A stretch of DNA of 64,000 bases from Fulvimarina endophytica (GCF_003403015.1 NZ_QURL01000008.1:1-64000), one strand, 5' to 3'; shown: positions 16,781 to 24,508, counted from the first letter of the stretch. The notes: generated by a model from the letters alone, not told the origin. Translations and numbers: made by a program.

Positions 16781-19700
16781 TCAGCGACAACAGTCGTCGG
16801 CTTTTCCGACGGCGTTCATATCCTTCCCTTGCGACCGTGTGAAGCCGGGACGCTTCCAGGCGAGGAGCGCATCGTTGACCATTGCCGGCGTCGCCTCGAT
16901 CGGCAGCAGCCGTCCGCCCCCATGGGCGCGGATGCGCTCGGCGATCGCACCGAGATCGAAGGCCAGCACCTCGAAGCCGCTGCGCCAGATCTCGCTGAGC
17001 GTATAGGACCAGGTTTCGGGACAGACCGAAGGCAGGAGAGCGAGTTCGGCGCGTGAGGCTTCGAGCAGCGCCGGCAGTTCCGCCGCTTCATAGGTGCCGG
17101 TGACGAACACTCGTTTCGTCGCGAACAGGGCGTTGTCGTCCTCGCTATTGCCCAGAAGCACGAATTCAAGCGGCAGGTGGCGGGCGCGCGCATCGTCGGC
17201 GCAGGCTTTCAGGACCTCGAAACCCTTGTGAAAACCGATGGCGCCCGGAAGTGCGACGACGAGCCGGTCCGGCGCCCGGTTCTCGGTTGCGCCTTCCGGT
17301 CGCCCGAGCGGCCTCGCATCGTCCCAGGGAACGACCGTCATTCCGGTCCGGCCAAGATGGGGTTCGAGCCGGGTCGCGACATCGCGGCAGGGGACGACTA
17401 CCCGGTCCGCATCGGCGAAGAAGGCGCGGCTGCGCGCGCGCAGATCCGCGACCGTGATCCGTTCCTGTGAGATCGAGCCGAACGAGGTCACGCAGCGCTC
17501 GCAGGCGGCAGCGTCCGGCACCCCGCAATATCGCCCCGACCCGTCGACGAGCGCCATTCTCGGACAGATCCACGAATAGTCGTGGACGACGATCTCGTAA
17601 GGGACGGCAAGCAGCGCGGGCAGGTCGAAGACCTGCGGGTGGTGATGAAGCGTGTGGTGGATCTCGATTCTCTCGATCCGCAGGCTTTGCAGGAGATCCA
17701 TGAGCGGGCCGAACTCGTCCTGCGTATAGATCAGATCCTCCAGATCGGGCTGGTCGTCGACGGCCAGCCTGCACCGCGCCGTGGCGGATGGGCCCGCATC
17801 CGAGGTAGGCGCGAGGGACTGGAGGGTCAGCGCCCGGTAGCCCTCCGTCCGGAGCGTTTCCAGCCGAGCGTCGAGATGGGTCGCGACTCCTCCCTTGAGG
17901 CCCATGGTGACGAGAAGGACGGCCGGCGGACCGGACCGGAGCCGTGCGAGATCGATCCGGCGCCGGGCGCCGGCGAGGGGATCGCTCGCGACGTGGCGGG
18001 CCACCAGGGCGTCATAGCCCGGATACAGGCGTTCGATGAGAAGACCGTTGCGGTGGGAGAGGATGCGACGCTGGGCGCCGAAGGATCGCTCGCCCAGATG
18101 GCCGACGAAGACATCGGCCGCGACGACGTTTCGGAATCCGAGGGCGGAGGCGCGAAGGCAGAAATCGTTCTCCTCGCCATAGCCGCGCCCGAAGGTGAGA
18201 GCGTCGAGGCGCCCCACGGCGGCGAAGCAGTCGGCCCGCACATAGAGGCAGTGCCCGACACCGGTCGGCACGTCGATAACGAGACCCGGATTGGCCCTCG
18301 CGGCCGCCCTGTCGGTCGCCGCGATCGTCTCCGGCGCCTGATCCTGCGCGCGAGCGGCATATCCGGCGATGCTGCCGGATGGGGCAAGGGCCGTGACCGT
18401 GCCGATATCGGGAGCGCTCCGGCTCGCCGCCGTCAGGCGATCGAGCCAGTTCCCCGCAACGATCGAATCGGCATTGAGAAGAACGACGTCGAAGCCGGTC
18501 AGCCGTTCCAGGCCGCGATTGACCGAACCCGGATAGCCCAGATTGACGGGGTTGCGCAGGAGTTCGATCCTGCCCCGGCGTTCGAGTTCCGCCAGCTCGT
18601 CAGAGAGGTCCGGATCGGGTGAGGCATCGTCGACGACGAGAATGCGTACGTCGGCCGGGACCGTTTCGATCACCGAGGCGAGGCAGGCGAGGGTCTCGTC
18701 CCGTCCGTCGTAGACCGGTACGAGAACGGCCCTCGGCGCGCTACGATCCATCGCGATCCGGCCGGCCGGATGCCGCCCGCGAACGCCGGCGGGAATGGGC
18801 GCCACCGCGAGGGCATCGCTGAGGAGGCTGTCGTCGCGTGGAAGGGCGTGCGCGGCGGCCCGGCGGAAGGGGGCGAGGGCGGACGCACGCCGCGAGCGCG
18901 CCTCGACCATCATGGGCGAGCCTGAAAGCGGCACTCCGAGAGCGCGGAAGGAGATCGGTCCCGGCTGAAGGTCGTGGCGGTCGAGATCGAAGGTGAAGCC
19001 GCAGGTCACGGACGAGCTGCCGAGCGCGCGCGCGATGTCGCTTGGTTCGCCGGCCGTGATCCATGTGGTCCGCCCGGCCGAATCCGTCACCTCGACATCG
19101 ATGGGGCGGTCGGGATCGCCGGGTGCCGAGGCCCAGCCGTAGACGCCCTTCGCGCCTTCGCCGACCATACCGCGCAGGGCCGGGTGGGCAGGCAGGGCGA
19201 TCGGCGAGCCGAGCCATTCCTCGCGCGCGCCGAAAAACCGCAGCCGGCCCTCGTCCGGCAAGGTGCGTCGGGGCAGGCTGAAACGCAGGACATCGCCGGC
19301 GGTCTCGATCACCGCCACTTCGCGAAGCGCGCGTCTTCTCTCCGGCTCTCCGGTTTTGCGCCAGACGATCTCGGCACCCTCCAGTCCGTCCCGGCGGAGC
19401 GATCCCAGAAGGCCGCCATCGGCCGTCACCGAAACCCAGCCGGGTCGTTCGGGCAGCATGTCGAGGCTCTGGTCGAGTTGCGCGATAGCGTCCTGCGACA
19501 GAGCGCCGAACCGGGCGAGGGTGCGGCAGAGGTCATCGAGGATCGCTCTTTCGCCGAGCGCCTTGGCCGAGCGCATGGCGATGACGAGAAGGGTCGCGTC
19601 GGCACCTCCCGCAGCCTCAGCCTTGCGAAGGATCGCCAGAACGTCCCGATGGCGTTCGCGCGCCCATGCGATCGCCGCGTTGAGCGTCAGGAAGTCGAGG

Positions 19701-19912
19701 CGCTCGGGGCGCATCCGCACGAGGCGGGCGCCGTGGATAAAGGCTGCGTCGTAGTCCCGCCGGGCGAGATCGAGCCGGACGAGACCGGCGACGGCCGAAA
19801 GATGATGGTCGCGATCGGCGAGCAGATCACGGGCCAGCCGATCGGCGGAGGGGTCGCCCGCCGCGATGAGGTCGTCGAGTGCGGCAACTTTATCGGGGAA
19901 GACGAATGCCAT
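16781..19912 (-). CDS. Large tandem glycosyltransferase (GT2 + GT4)
   Basis: Protein of 1043 aa in three parts. Residues 1-350 form an alpha-helical, TPR-like and beta-sandwich region. A GT2 domain (~390-650) follows: AVLVPVYDGRDETLACLASV, LVVDDASPDPDLSDELAE, then FDVVLLNADSIVAGNWLDRL (metal-binding NADS) and YGEENDFCLRASALGFR. The last part (~680-1030) is GT4-like: LVTMGLKGGVATHLDARLE, then VVALPGAIGFHKGFEVLKAC and a late LSEIWRSGFEVLAFDLGAIA. Two active sites suggest successive sugar additions. The ATG at 19912 or a GTG at 19918 may start it; neither has a ribosome site. It begins immediately after the terminator of the RTX-like gene, so transcription must come by read-through. Confidence 0.85.
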   Translation of the reverse strand: MAFVFPDKVAALDDLIAAGDPSADRLARDLLADRDHHLSAVAGLVRLDLARRDYDAAFIHGARLVRMRPERLDFLTLNAAIAWARERHRDVLAILRKAEAAGGADATLLVIAMRSAKALGERAILDDLCRTLARFGALSQDAIAQLDQSLDMLPERPGWVSVTADGGLLGSLRRDGLEGAEIVWRKTGEPERRRALREVAVIETAGDVLRFSLPRRTLPDEGRLRFFGAREEWLGSPIALPAHPALRGMVGEGAKGVYGWASAPGDPDRPIDVEVTDSAGRTTWITAGEPSDIARALGSSSVTCGFTFDLDRHDLQPGPISFRALGVPLSGSPMMVEARSRRASALAPFRRAAAHALPRDDSLLSDALAVAPIPAGVRGRHPAGRIAMDRSAPRAVLVPVYDGRDETLACLASVIETVPADVRILVVDDASPDPDLSDELAELERRGRIELLRNPVNLGYPGSVNRGLERLTGFDVVLLNADSIVAGNWLDRLTAASRSAPDIGTVTALAPSGSIAGYAARAQDQAPETIAATDRAAARANPGLVIDVPTGVGHCLYVRADCFAAVGRLDALTFGRGYGEENDFCLRASALGFRNVVAADVFVGHLGERSFGAQRRILSHRNGLLIERLYPGYDALVARHVASDPLAGARRRIDLARLRSGPPAVLLVTMGLKGGVATHLDARLETLRTEGYRALTLQSLAPTSDAGPSATARCRLAVDDQPDLEDLIYTQDEFGPLMDLLQSLRIERIEIHHTLHHHPQVFDLPALLAVPYEIVVHDYSWICPRMALVDGSGRYCGVPDAAACERCVTSFGSISQERITVADLRARSRAFFADADRVVVPCRDVATRLEPHLGRTGMTVVPWDDARPLGRPEGATENRAPDRLVVALPGAIGFHKGFEVLKACADDARARHLPLEFVLLGNSEDDNALFATKRVFVTGTYEAAELPALLEASRAELALLPSVCPETWSYTLSEIWRSGFEVLAFDLGAIAERIRAHGGGRLLPIEATPAMVNDALLAWKRPGFTRSQGKDMNAVGKADDCCR

Positions 19913-19920
19913 GGCCACAC

Positions 19921-19950
19921 AATAAAAAGGCTCGCACCGAAGTGCGAGCC
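19921..19950 (-). terminator. Strong intrinsic terminator after the RTX-like gene
   Basis: On the minus strand GGCTCGCAC-TTCG-GTGCGAGCC, a perfect 9-bp stem with a stable TTCG tetraloop, is followed by TTTTTATT. It lies 25 bases after the RTX-like stop codon. The T run ends only a few bases before the start codon of the large glycosyltransferase, leaving no room for a promoter between them. Confidence 0.9.
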
Positions 19951-19975
19951 CAATTCATGATTGCTGCGAGCCGGC

Positions 19976-20854
19976 TCAGCCGAGCAGGATGTTGCCGCGC
20001 AGAGCGTCGACGGTGGTGTTCTGGACCGTGACCGAGATGCCGCCGCTGAAGTTGAGCGTAACCGAACCGCCGCTGACGGTCGCGTTCGCAAGCAGGGCGT
20101 CGACGCTGGTCGCACCGAGGCCGACAAAGGCCAGGGTGTCCGCCGTTCCGCCGGCGCCGAAGTCGGTGATGACGTGACGGCCGCCGGAGTTGTCGAGCTT
20201 GGTGAACAGGAAGAGGTCCTTGCCTGCGCCGCCCGAGATCGTGCTCGTGCCCTGAGCCGCGATGATCGTCTCCGCACCGGCCGAGCCGACGAAGACGTTC
20301 TGGCCACCGGAGAAGCCCGTGGTCGAACCGGCCGAACCCTGGACGGTGTTCTGGCCCGCTGCGACGAAGGCCGTGTCGCCGGCGCCGACGGCGACGAGGT
20401 TCTGGCCACCGAACACGCCGATGATGTCCGCACCGTCGCCACCGTTGATCGTGGACTGGCCCGAAGCGGCGATGATGGTGTCGTTGCCGGCACCCGCGAG
20501 GAGGCTGTACTGGCCACCGCCCGAACCGGCGGTGCCGATGAGATCGCCGCCCGTCGAGCCGACGATCGTGCCGGAACCCGCGCCACCGGCGATGGTCGCG
20601 GCCTGATCGGCGACGACGAAGGCGTTGAGCTGGGAGCCGACCTGAACGACGGAGCTCGGCTGATCGACGATCGTGACCGCACGATCGGGGCCGCCGGCCA
20701 CGGCCGGGGTGCTCGCCGAGCCCGCGGTCGTGGTCGTGTAGACGCCGCCCGAAGCGTTCACACCGTTGAGGATCGCCTTGGTGGCGTCGGTGATGGACGA
20801 GTCGTTCGCGACCGCAGCGCCGGCATTGCTGGTGCCGCCAGAGATTGTTGCCAT
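19976..20854 (-). CDS. Small RTX-like repeat protein, probable type I secretion cargo
   Basis: Protein of 292 aa, low in Lys/Cys and rich in Gly, Ala, Ser, Thr, Asn and Asp. It has no N-terminal signal peptide. The middle holds degenerate calcium-binding-type nonapeptides: GGAGSGTIVGSTGGDLIG, LLAGAGNDTIIA, INGGDGADIIGVFGG, ISGGAGKDLFLF. It ends with a beta-rich C-terminus (VTVQNTTVDALRGNILLG), as expected for an uncleaved type I export signal. ATG 20854 has GAAAGG upstream. The matching exporter is the operon at 6000-11345. The Ser/Thr-rich sequence and the surrounding glycosyltransferases make it a plausible glycoprotein; that is inference. It is the first gene of the minus-strand cluster and has its own terminator. 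Confidence 0.8.
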   Translation of the reverse strand: MATISGGTSNAGAAVANDSSITDATKAILNGVNASGGVYTTTTAGSASTPAVAGGPDRAVTIVDQPSSVVQVGSQLNAFVVADQAATIAGGAGSGTIVGSTGGDLIGTAGSGGGQYSLLAGAGNDTIIAASGQSTINGGDGADIIGVFGGQNLVAVGAGDTAFVAAGQNTVQGSAGSTTGFSGGQNVFVGSAGAETIIAAQGTSTISGGAGKDLFLFTKLDNSGGRHVITDFGAGGTADTLAFVGLGATSVDALLANATVSGGSVTLNFSGGISVTVQNTTVDALRGNILLG

Positions 20855-21179
20855 GGGAAGGCCTTTCAAACGGTTTGATGCTTGGAGGGAATTATCATCA
20901 AGACTGGCGTCCCGCAATCGTCAAAATGCATATCCGACCAATTCTGCTTGCCGTTTTTAGTCGATCAAGGAAGCAACACGGTCATCAAAACTTCAAGTAC
21001 GCCATTTTGGCAAAGATCGACTGTGGCTTTCTGGACTCAATGGACCTGTCGACCTGAATATGGCGGGATTCGATGTACGAAGTCCTGCCAAAACGGGGAA
21101 TGGCAGGTTTATCAAAGCATTAAATTTGTAACTTACGCAAGGTTCGGATGCGGTGCACCTTCGCGCTGCACCATTTTTA
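20855..21179. other. AT-richer gap between repA and the RTX-like gene
   Basis: This 325-base stretch is clearly richer in A/T than its surroundings. It must contain the promoter of the RTX-like gene (minus strand), but I could not find a convincing -35/-10 pair. Two hairpins lie in it: CCTGCCA/TGGCAGG at 21084-21107 and the terminator at 21152-21178. No frame in it reads like protein. Confidence 0.5.
21152..21178 (+). terminator. Terminator-like hairpin facing the repA 3' end
   Basis: GGTGCA ... TGCACC with a 9-base loop is followed by ATTTTTAT, so it is oriented to stop plus-strand transcripts. No plus-strand gene precedes it. A short plus-strand RNA from the 20880-21150 region is possible. 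On the minus strand it has no T run and would be a weak repA terminator. Confidence 0.5.
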
Positions 21180-22505
21180 TCAAGGATTGCCGGAATGATG
21201 TACGGCGTTCTGGCAAGAAACCGTCACCGTGATGTCGACCGTCGCCGTGCGGCGCTTTTGAAGGATGAGAATCTGGGGTTCGCTCGCAGGTTCGAGCCGC
21301 AGATCGTAGTCGGGGAGGGGCTGGGTCCGGCACTCCTCGACAAGTCCCTCGATCACGGACCGGAACTTGCGGAACGGGAGGGAGGAGCCGCTCCGGCGAT
21401 GGACGTCTTCGAGGCCGTGAATGGCCGTGCCTTCGCCGGCGGACTTCACGGCGAGCCGGTAGACGAACTTGGCGAGCGGCCGCGTGATCAGGAAATAGGC
21501 GGGATTGAGCGCAAGGACCGACTGCTTGTCGCCGGCTGCGGTCACCCCGTCATACACCCAGCCCGGAATCTCGATCTCGACGCGCTCCACCCGGTTCTGC
21601 CTCGTTCGGGACACGACCCGGAAGCGCCCGATGAGCGGGAAGGATTCGGTCTCCCGGCGATCGGTATCCTGCAGATTGGTGATCTTGATGCGGGTCGCCT
21701 GGAGGCGGTCGAGAGCGTTCTCGAGCTCCAGATACTGCTTGCCGCCCGAGGCGCGCTGGCAGAATTTCAGGAGATCGCCGAGGCTCGGCCGGTAGATCCG
21801 CGCCGGCAGGGGCATTTCGAGCCCCCGGCTCCTCGCTTCCTCGACGGCCTGCATTTCGGCCGCCAGATGCGAGACCATGTGGATGAAGATGTCGTAGTCG
21901 TAGGCCGTCGCGAGTCCGACTTCGCTGCCGCCCTCGATGGTCACGACGCTGTCTTCGAGCTCGTAGCGAAGGATCCGGTCGCGGACCATCTTCGACAGGG
22001 TGAAGGGCGCGATGTCCATGAGATCGAGTTCGTCCCGCACGCCCGAGGCGTTGAGGGCCGGAAGGAAGAAGTGCGCCGCGTCGTCCACCGTCTCGGCCCC
22101 GGCGGAGACGGGCGAGCCGTTCGCCGTTTCGGTCGCCGGCCGGGGTTCGGGTGCGATCTCGACCGCCCCGCGCCGGATCGCCTCGGCATAGATCAGGAGC
22201 GCCGTCTCACCCTTGTCCCGATCCTCGGTCCCCAGTTTCAGATCGGCGATACTCCGGCGGGAATAGAACCGCCGCAGCCGGCTGAGCTGATCCCGGTCGA
22301 GGGGAATGCAGCGTCTCGCGCTCACCGTCTGGATTTCGCGGACGGTGGTCTGCAGATAGGCGTTTTTCTCGTGAAGAGACAGTTCGCAAAAGGCTTCGCG
22401 ATCGAGAAGCTGCAACTCGTGCCGCAGAGCGGCGCCTTCGTTCGGCAAGAGACTCTCCTGTTCGATCCGTTGAAGACAGGCGAACACGCGGTCTGGACGA
22501 AACAT
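21180..22505 (-). CDS. repA: Replication initiator protein A (RPA-family RepA)
   Basis: Protein of 441 aa. Residues ~165-400 carry the plasmid RPA-family core: DELDLMDIAPFTLSKMVRDR, ILRYELEDSVVTIEGGSEVG, LATAYDYDIFIHMVSHLAAE and YRPSLGDLLKFCQRASGGKQ, then LENALDRLQATRIKITNLQ. These proteins bind the replication origin of many alphaproteobacterial plasmids and start replication. The N-terminal ~160 residues are less conserved. ATG 22505 begins the longest frame; no clear ribosome site. The upstream gap has a DnaA-box-like dyad (22642-22661). No parA, parB or repB/repC is visible here, so partition genes would lie outside the window, or this is a relic of an integrated replicon. Confidence 0.85.
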   Translation of the reverse strand: MFRPDRVFACLQRIEQESLLPNEGAALRHELQLLDREAFCELSLHEKNAYLQTTVREIQTVSARRCIPLDRDQLSRLRRFYSRRSIADLKLGTEDRDKGETALLIYAEAIRRGAVEIAPEPRPATETANGSPVSAGAETVDDAAHFFLPALNASGVRDELDLMDIAPFTLSKMVRDRILRYELEDSVVTIEGGSEVGLATAYDYDIFIHMVSHLAAEMQAVEEARSRGLEMPLPARIYRPSLGDLLKFCQRASGGKQYLELENALDRLQATRIKITNLQDTDRRETESFPLIGRFRVVSRTRQNRVERVEIEIPGWVYDGVTAAGDKQSVLALNPAYFLITRPLAKFVYRLAVKSAGEGTAIHGLEDVHRRSGSSLPFRKFRSVIEGLVEECRTQPLPDYDLRLEPASEPQILILQKRRTATVDITVTVSCQNAVHHSGNP

Positions 22506-22641
22506 CCGGCAGGGGCCGGCCGGGATCGTCTCGGTCCGAACGCGTGAATGGTCGCTTGCTCACGAAAGGTCAAGGCAGATCAGGGCGATGGACGAACCGG
22601 GGCCGCGACCGACGCATCACGTCGTTCATTCACGATCCCGA

Positions 22642-22661
22642 TTGTGGCGAATTTTCCACAA
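22642..22661. promoter_or_regulatory. DnaA-box-like inverted repeat upstream of repA
   Basis: TTGTGG and CCACAA flank an 8-base AT-rich centre. The right half contains TTTTCCACA (22652-22660), which fits the DnaA-box consensus TTWTNCACA. Its place about 140 bases upstream of repA makes it a candidate part of the replication origin. Only one good box is seen and no iterons. Confidence 0.45.
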
Positions 22662-22767
22662 AAGACCGCCCGGCGGAGCGGGCTGCGAAAAAGGCGGACA
22701 TCGAAATTCGGCCTGTCGCGTACGCTCTCTCCTCGGGGGCGTCCAACTGCTGGAGGAAAAGGCGTGG

Positions 22768-22784
22768 TGCACACGATTTGTGCA
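22768..22784. promoter_or_regulatory. NtrC-binding site
   Basis: TGCAC-ACGATTT-GTGCA is a perfect 5+5 dyad with the spacing of the NtrC consensus (TGCAC-N7-GTGCA). It lies about 320 bases before nrtA, just upstream of a possible -10 (TATAAA, 22798-22803). It implies that nitrate assimilation is switched on by nitrogen limitation through NtrBC. I found no convincing sigma-54 promoter next to it. Confidence 0.75.
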
Positions 22785-22889
22785 TATTTGGAATGAGTAT
22801 AAATATCCCGCAAACTGCTATTGCACCGCGAAAAATCGCACGGTAAGACAAGGGCAGAGCAGAGGCCGATATCGACGGTTCTCCTCGCG

Positions 22890-23021
22890 GACCGGCCGGA
22901 TAGGGTCGGTCCCTGCGACATCCAAAGGCGGGTGTCCTTCGGCAAGGCTGCCGACCTATCGAGTGTTCGCGAAGCGGTCTTCGACTTCTTTCGCGGCCGA
23001 TCGGGTCGGGCAGCCTTTTTT
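22890..23021 (+). promoter_or_regulatory. Putative ANTAR (NasT-type) antitermination leader
   Basis: There are three nested elements. P1 (22890-22911) is GACCGGCC-GGATAG-GGTCGGTC; shifted pairing gives the hexaloop ATAGGG. P2 (22940-22953) is CGGC-AAGGCT-GCCG, a hexaloop with A at position 1 and G at position 4, as ANTAR proteins require. The terminator pairs GGCTGCCGACC (22946-22956) with GGTCGGGCAGCC (23004-23015) and is followed by six T. P2 and the terminator share bases, so they exclude each other: a bound ANTAR regulator would hold P2 and let transcription reach nrtA. nasT/nasS are not in the window. Confidence 0.65.
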
Positions 23022-23091
23022 CGTTCCAGATGCAACTCAGACCGGACATGCGGCGAGCCGCGCCGTTCCGGCATCAGGGAAGTCTTGTCCC

Positions 23092-24474
23092 ATGGTTTCT
23101 TTCTCCACCACCCGCCGCACCGTCCTCTCGCTGATGGGAGCGGCCGCGCTTGCCACCGTTTCCAGCGCGGCCTTCGCCGAGATGGTGTTTCCGGAAAAGG
23201 CCGAGCTGAAGTTCGGCTTCATCAAGCTCACCGACATGGCGCCGCTGGCGATCGCCAAGGAGAAGCACTTCTTCGAGGACGAAGGCCTCTACGTCACGCT
23301 CGAGCCCCAGGCGAACTGGAAGGTGCTGCTCGACCGCGTCATCACCGGCGAGCTCGACGGCGCCCACATGCTGGCCGGCCAGCCGCTCGCCGCGACCATC
23401 GGATACGGCACGAAGGCCCACATCGTCACGCCGTTCTCGATGGATCTCAACGGCAATGCCATCACGGTCTCGAACGCCGTCTGGGACGGGATGAAGGCCA
23501 ATATCGCGATGGGCGCGGACGGCAAGCCCGAACATCCGATCTCCGCTTCTGCGCTGAAGCCCGTCGTCGACGGGTTCAAGGCCGAGGGCAAGCCCTTCAA
23601 CATGGGAATGGTGTTCCCGGTCTCGACCCATAATTACGAGTTGCGCTACTGGCTGGCGGCCGGCGGTCTCAATCCCGGCTATTACTCGCCGAGCGATACC
23701 TCCGGACAGATCGGTGCGGACGTCCTCCTGTCGGTGACGCCGCCGCCGCAGATGCCGGCGACGCTCGAGGCGGGAACGATCCAGGGCTATTGCGTCGGCG
23801 AGCCTTGGAACCAGGCGGCCGTCTTCAAGGGCATCGGCGTGCCCGTCATCACCGATCACGACATCTGGAAGGACAATCCCGAAAAGGTCTTCGGCATGAC
23901 CGCCGCCTTCGTCGAGGAGAACCCGCAGACGGCCATCGCCGTCACCAAGGCGCTGATCCGGGCCGGCAAATGGCTCGACGAGAACGACGGCGCGAACCGC
24001 GAAGAGGCCGTCGAGATCCTTTCGCGCCCCGAATATGTGGGCGCCGACAAGGAGGTCATCGCGAACTCGATGACCGGCACCTTCGAATACGAGAAGGGCG
24101 ATGTCCGCCCGGCGCCGGACTTCAACATCTTCTTCGCCAAGAACGCGACCTATCCCTTCTATTCCGATGCGGTCTGGTACCTGACCCAGATGCGCCGCTG
24201 GGGCCAGATCTCCGAGGAGAAGCCCGACAACTGGTACGACGAGACCGCGAGAAGCGTCTACAAGCCGGACATCTACATGGCGGCGGCGCAGTCGCTGATC
24301 GAGGATGGCCAACTCGACGCCTCCGAGATCCCTTCGGACACCGACGGCTACAAGCCGGCAACGGCCGAATTCATCGACGGCGTCGAATATGACGGCCGCA
24401 AGCCGAACGACTATCTCGCCAAGTTCGCGATCGGGCTGAAGGGCGAGGACACCGCCGCCGGCCTCTCGAACTGA
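23092..24474 (+). CDS. nrtA: Nitrate ABC transporter substrate-binding protein
   Basis: Protein of 460 aa, close to the usual NrtA length. It has a twin-arginine-type signal peptide (TTRRTVLSLMGAAALAT, cleavage after SSAAFA). The NrtA/SsuA-like fold is shown by LKFGFIKLTDMAPLAIAKE, ELDGAHMLAGQPLAATIGYG, FPVSTHNYELRYWLAAGG and QGYCVGEPWNQAAVFKG. It binds nitrate (and perhaps nitrite) in the periplasm for NrtB/NrtCD. ATG 23092 was chosen because it starts the signal peptide; longer frames run through the leader. First gene of the nitrate operon, about 70 bases after the leader terminator, so expression depends on antitermination. Confidence 0.93.
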   Translation: MVSFSTTRRTVLSLMGAAALATVSSAAFAEMVFPEKAELKFGFIKLTDMAPLAIAKEKHFFEDEGLYVTLEPQANWKVLLDRVITGELDGAHMLAGQPLAATIGYGTKAHIVTPFSMDLNGNAITVSNAVWDGMKANIAMGADGKPEHPISASALKPVVDGFKAEGKPFNMGMVFPVSTHNYELRYWLAAGGLNPGYYSPSDTSGQIGADVLLSVTPPPQMPATLEAGTIQGYCVGEPWNQAAVFKGIGVPVITDHDIWKDNPEKVFGMTAAFVEENPQTAIAVTKALIRAGKWLDENDGANREEAVEILSRPEYVGADKEVIANSMTGTFEYEKGDVRPAPDFNIFFAKNATYPFYSDAVWYLTQMRRWGQISEEKPDNWYDETARSVYKPDIYMAAAQSLIEDGQLDASEIPSDTDGYKPATAEFIDGVEYDGRKPNDYLAKFAIGLKGEDTAAGLSN

Positions 24475-24486
24475 TCCCGGCCGGGT

Positions 24487-24508
24487 CCCCGACGAGCGCC
24501 GCTCGGGG
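24487..24508 (+). promoter_or_regulatory. Hairpin between nrtA and nrtB
   Basis: CCCCGA ... TCGGGG with a 10-base loop, no T run, 12 bases after the nrtA stop. Hairpins here commonly protect the mRNA of the binding protein so that it is made in excess over the membrane parts. Confidence 0.5.

Noticed and set aside
20880..20940. Sigma-70 promoter for the RTX-like gene
   Set aside because: TTGACG and GATAAT occur on the minus strand but are 22 bases apart, which is too far.
20882..21232. Possible 116-codon plus-strand gene between the RTX-like gene and repA
   Set aside because: It runs over the terminator hairpin and the 3' end of repA, and its product (many Cys, Trp and Ser) resembles no protein.
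22544..22846. Short plus-strand frames in the nrtA leader
   Set aside because: They cross the NtrC site and DnaA-box-like dyad and have no family pattern; the leader is better explained by regulatory structure.
22795..22945. Sigma-54 promoter next to the NtrC site
   Set aside because: Only a minimal GG-N10-GC match (near 22930) was found, without the TGGCAC/TTGC context, so I do not call it.
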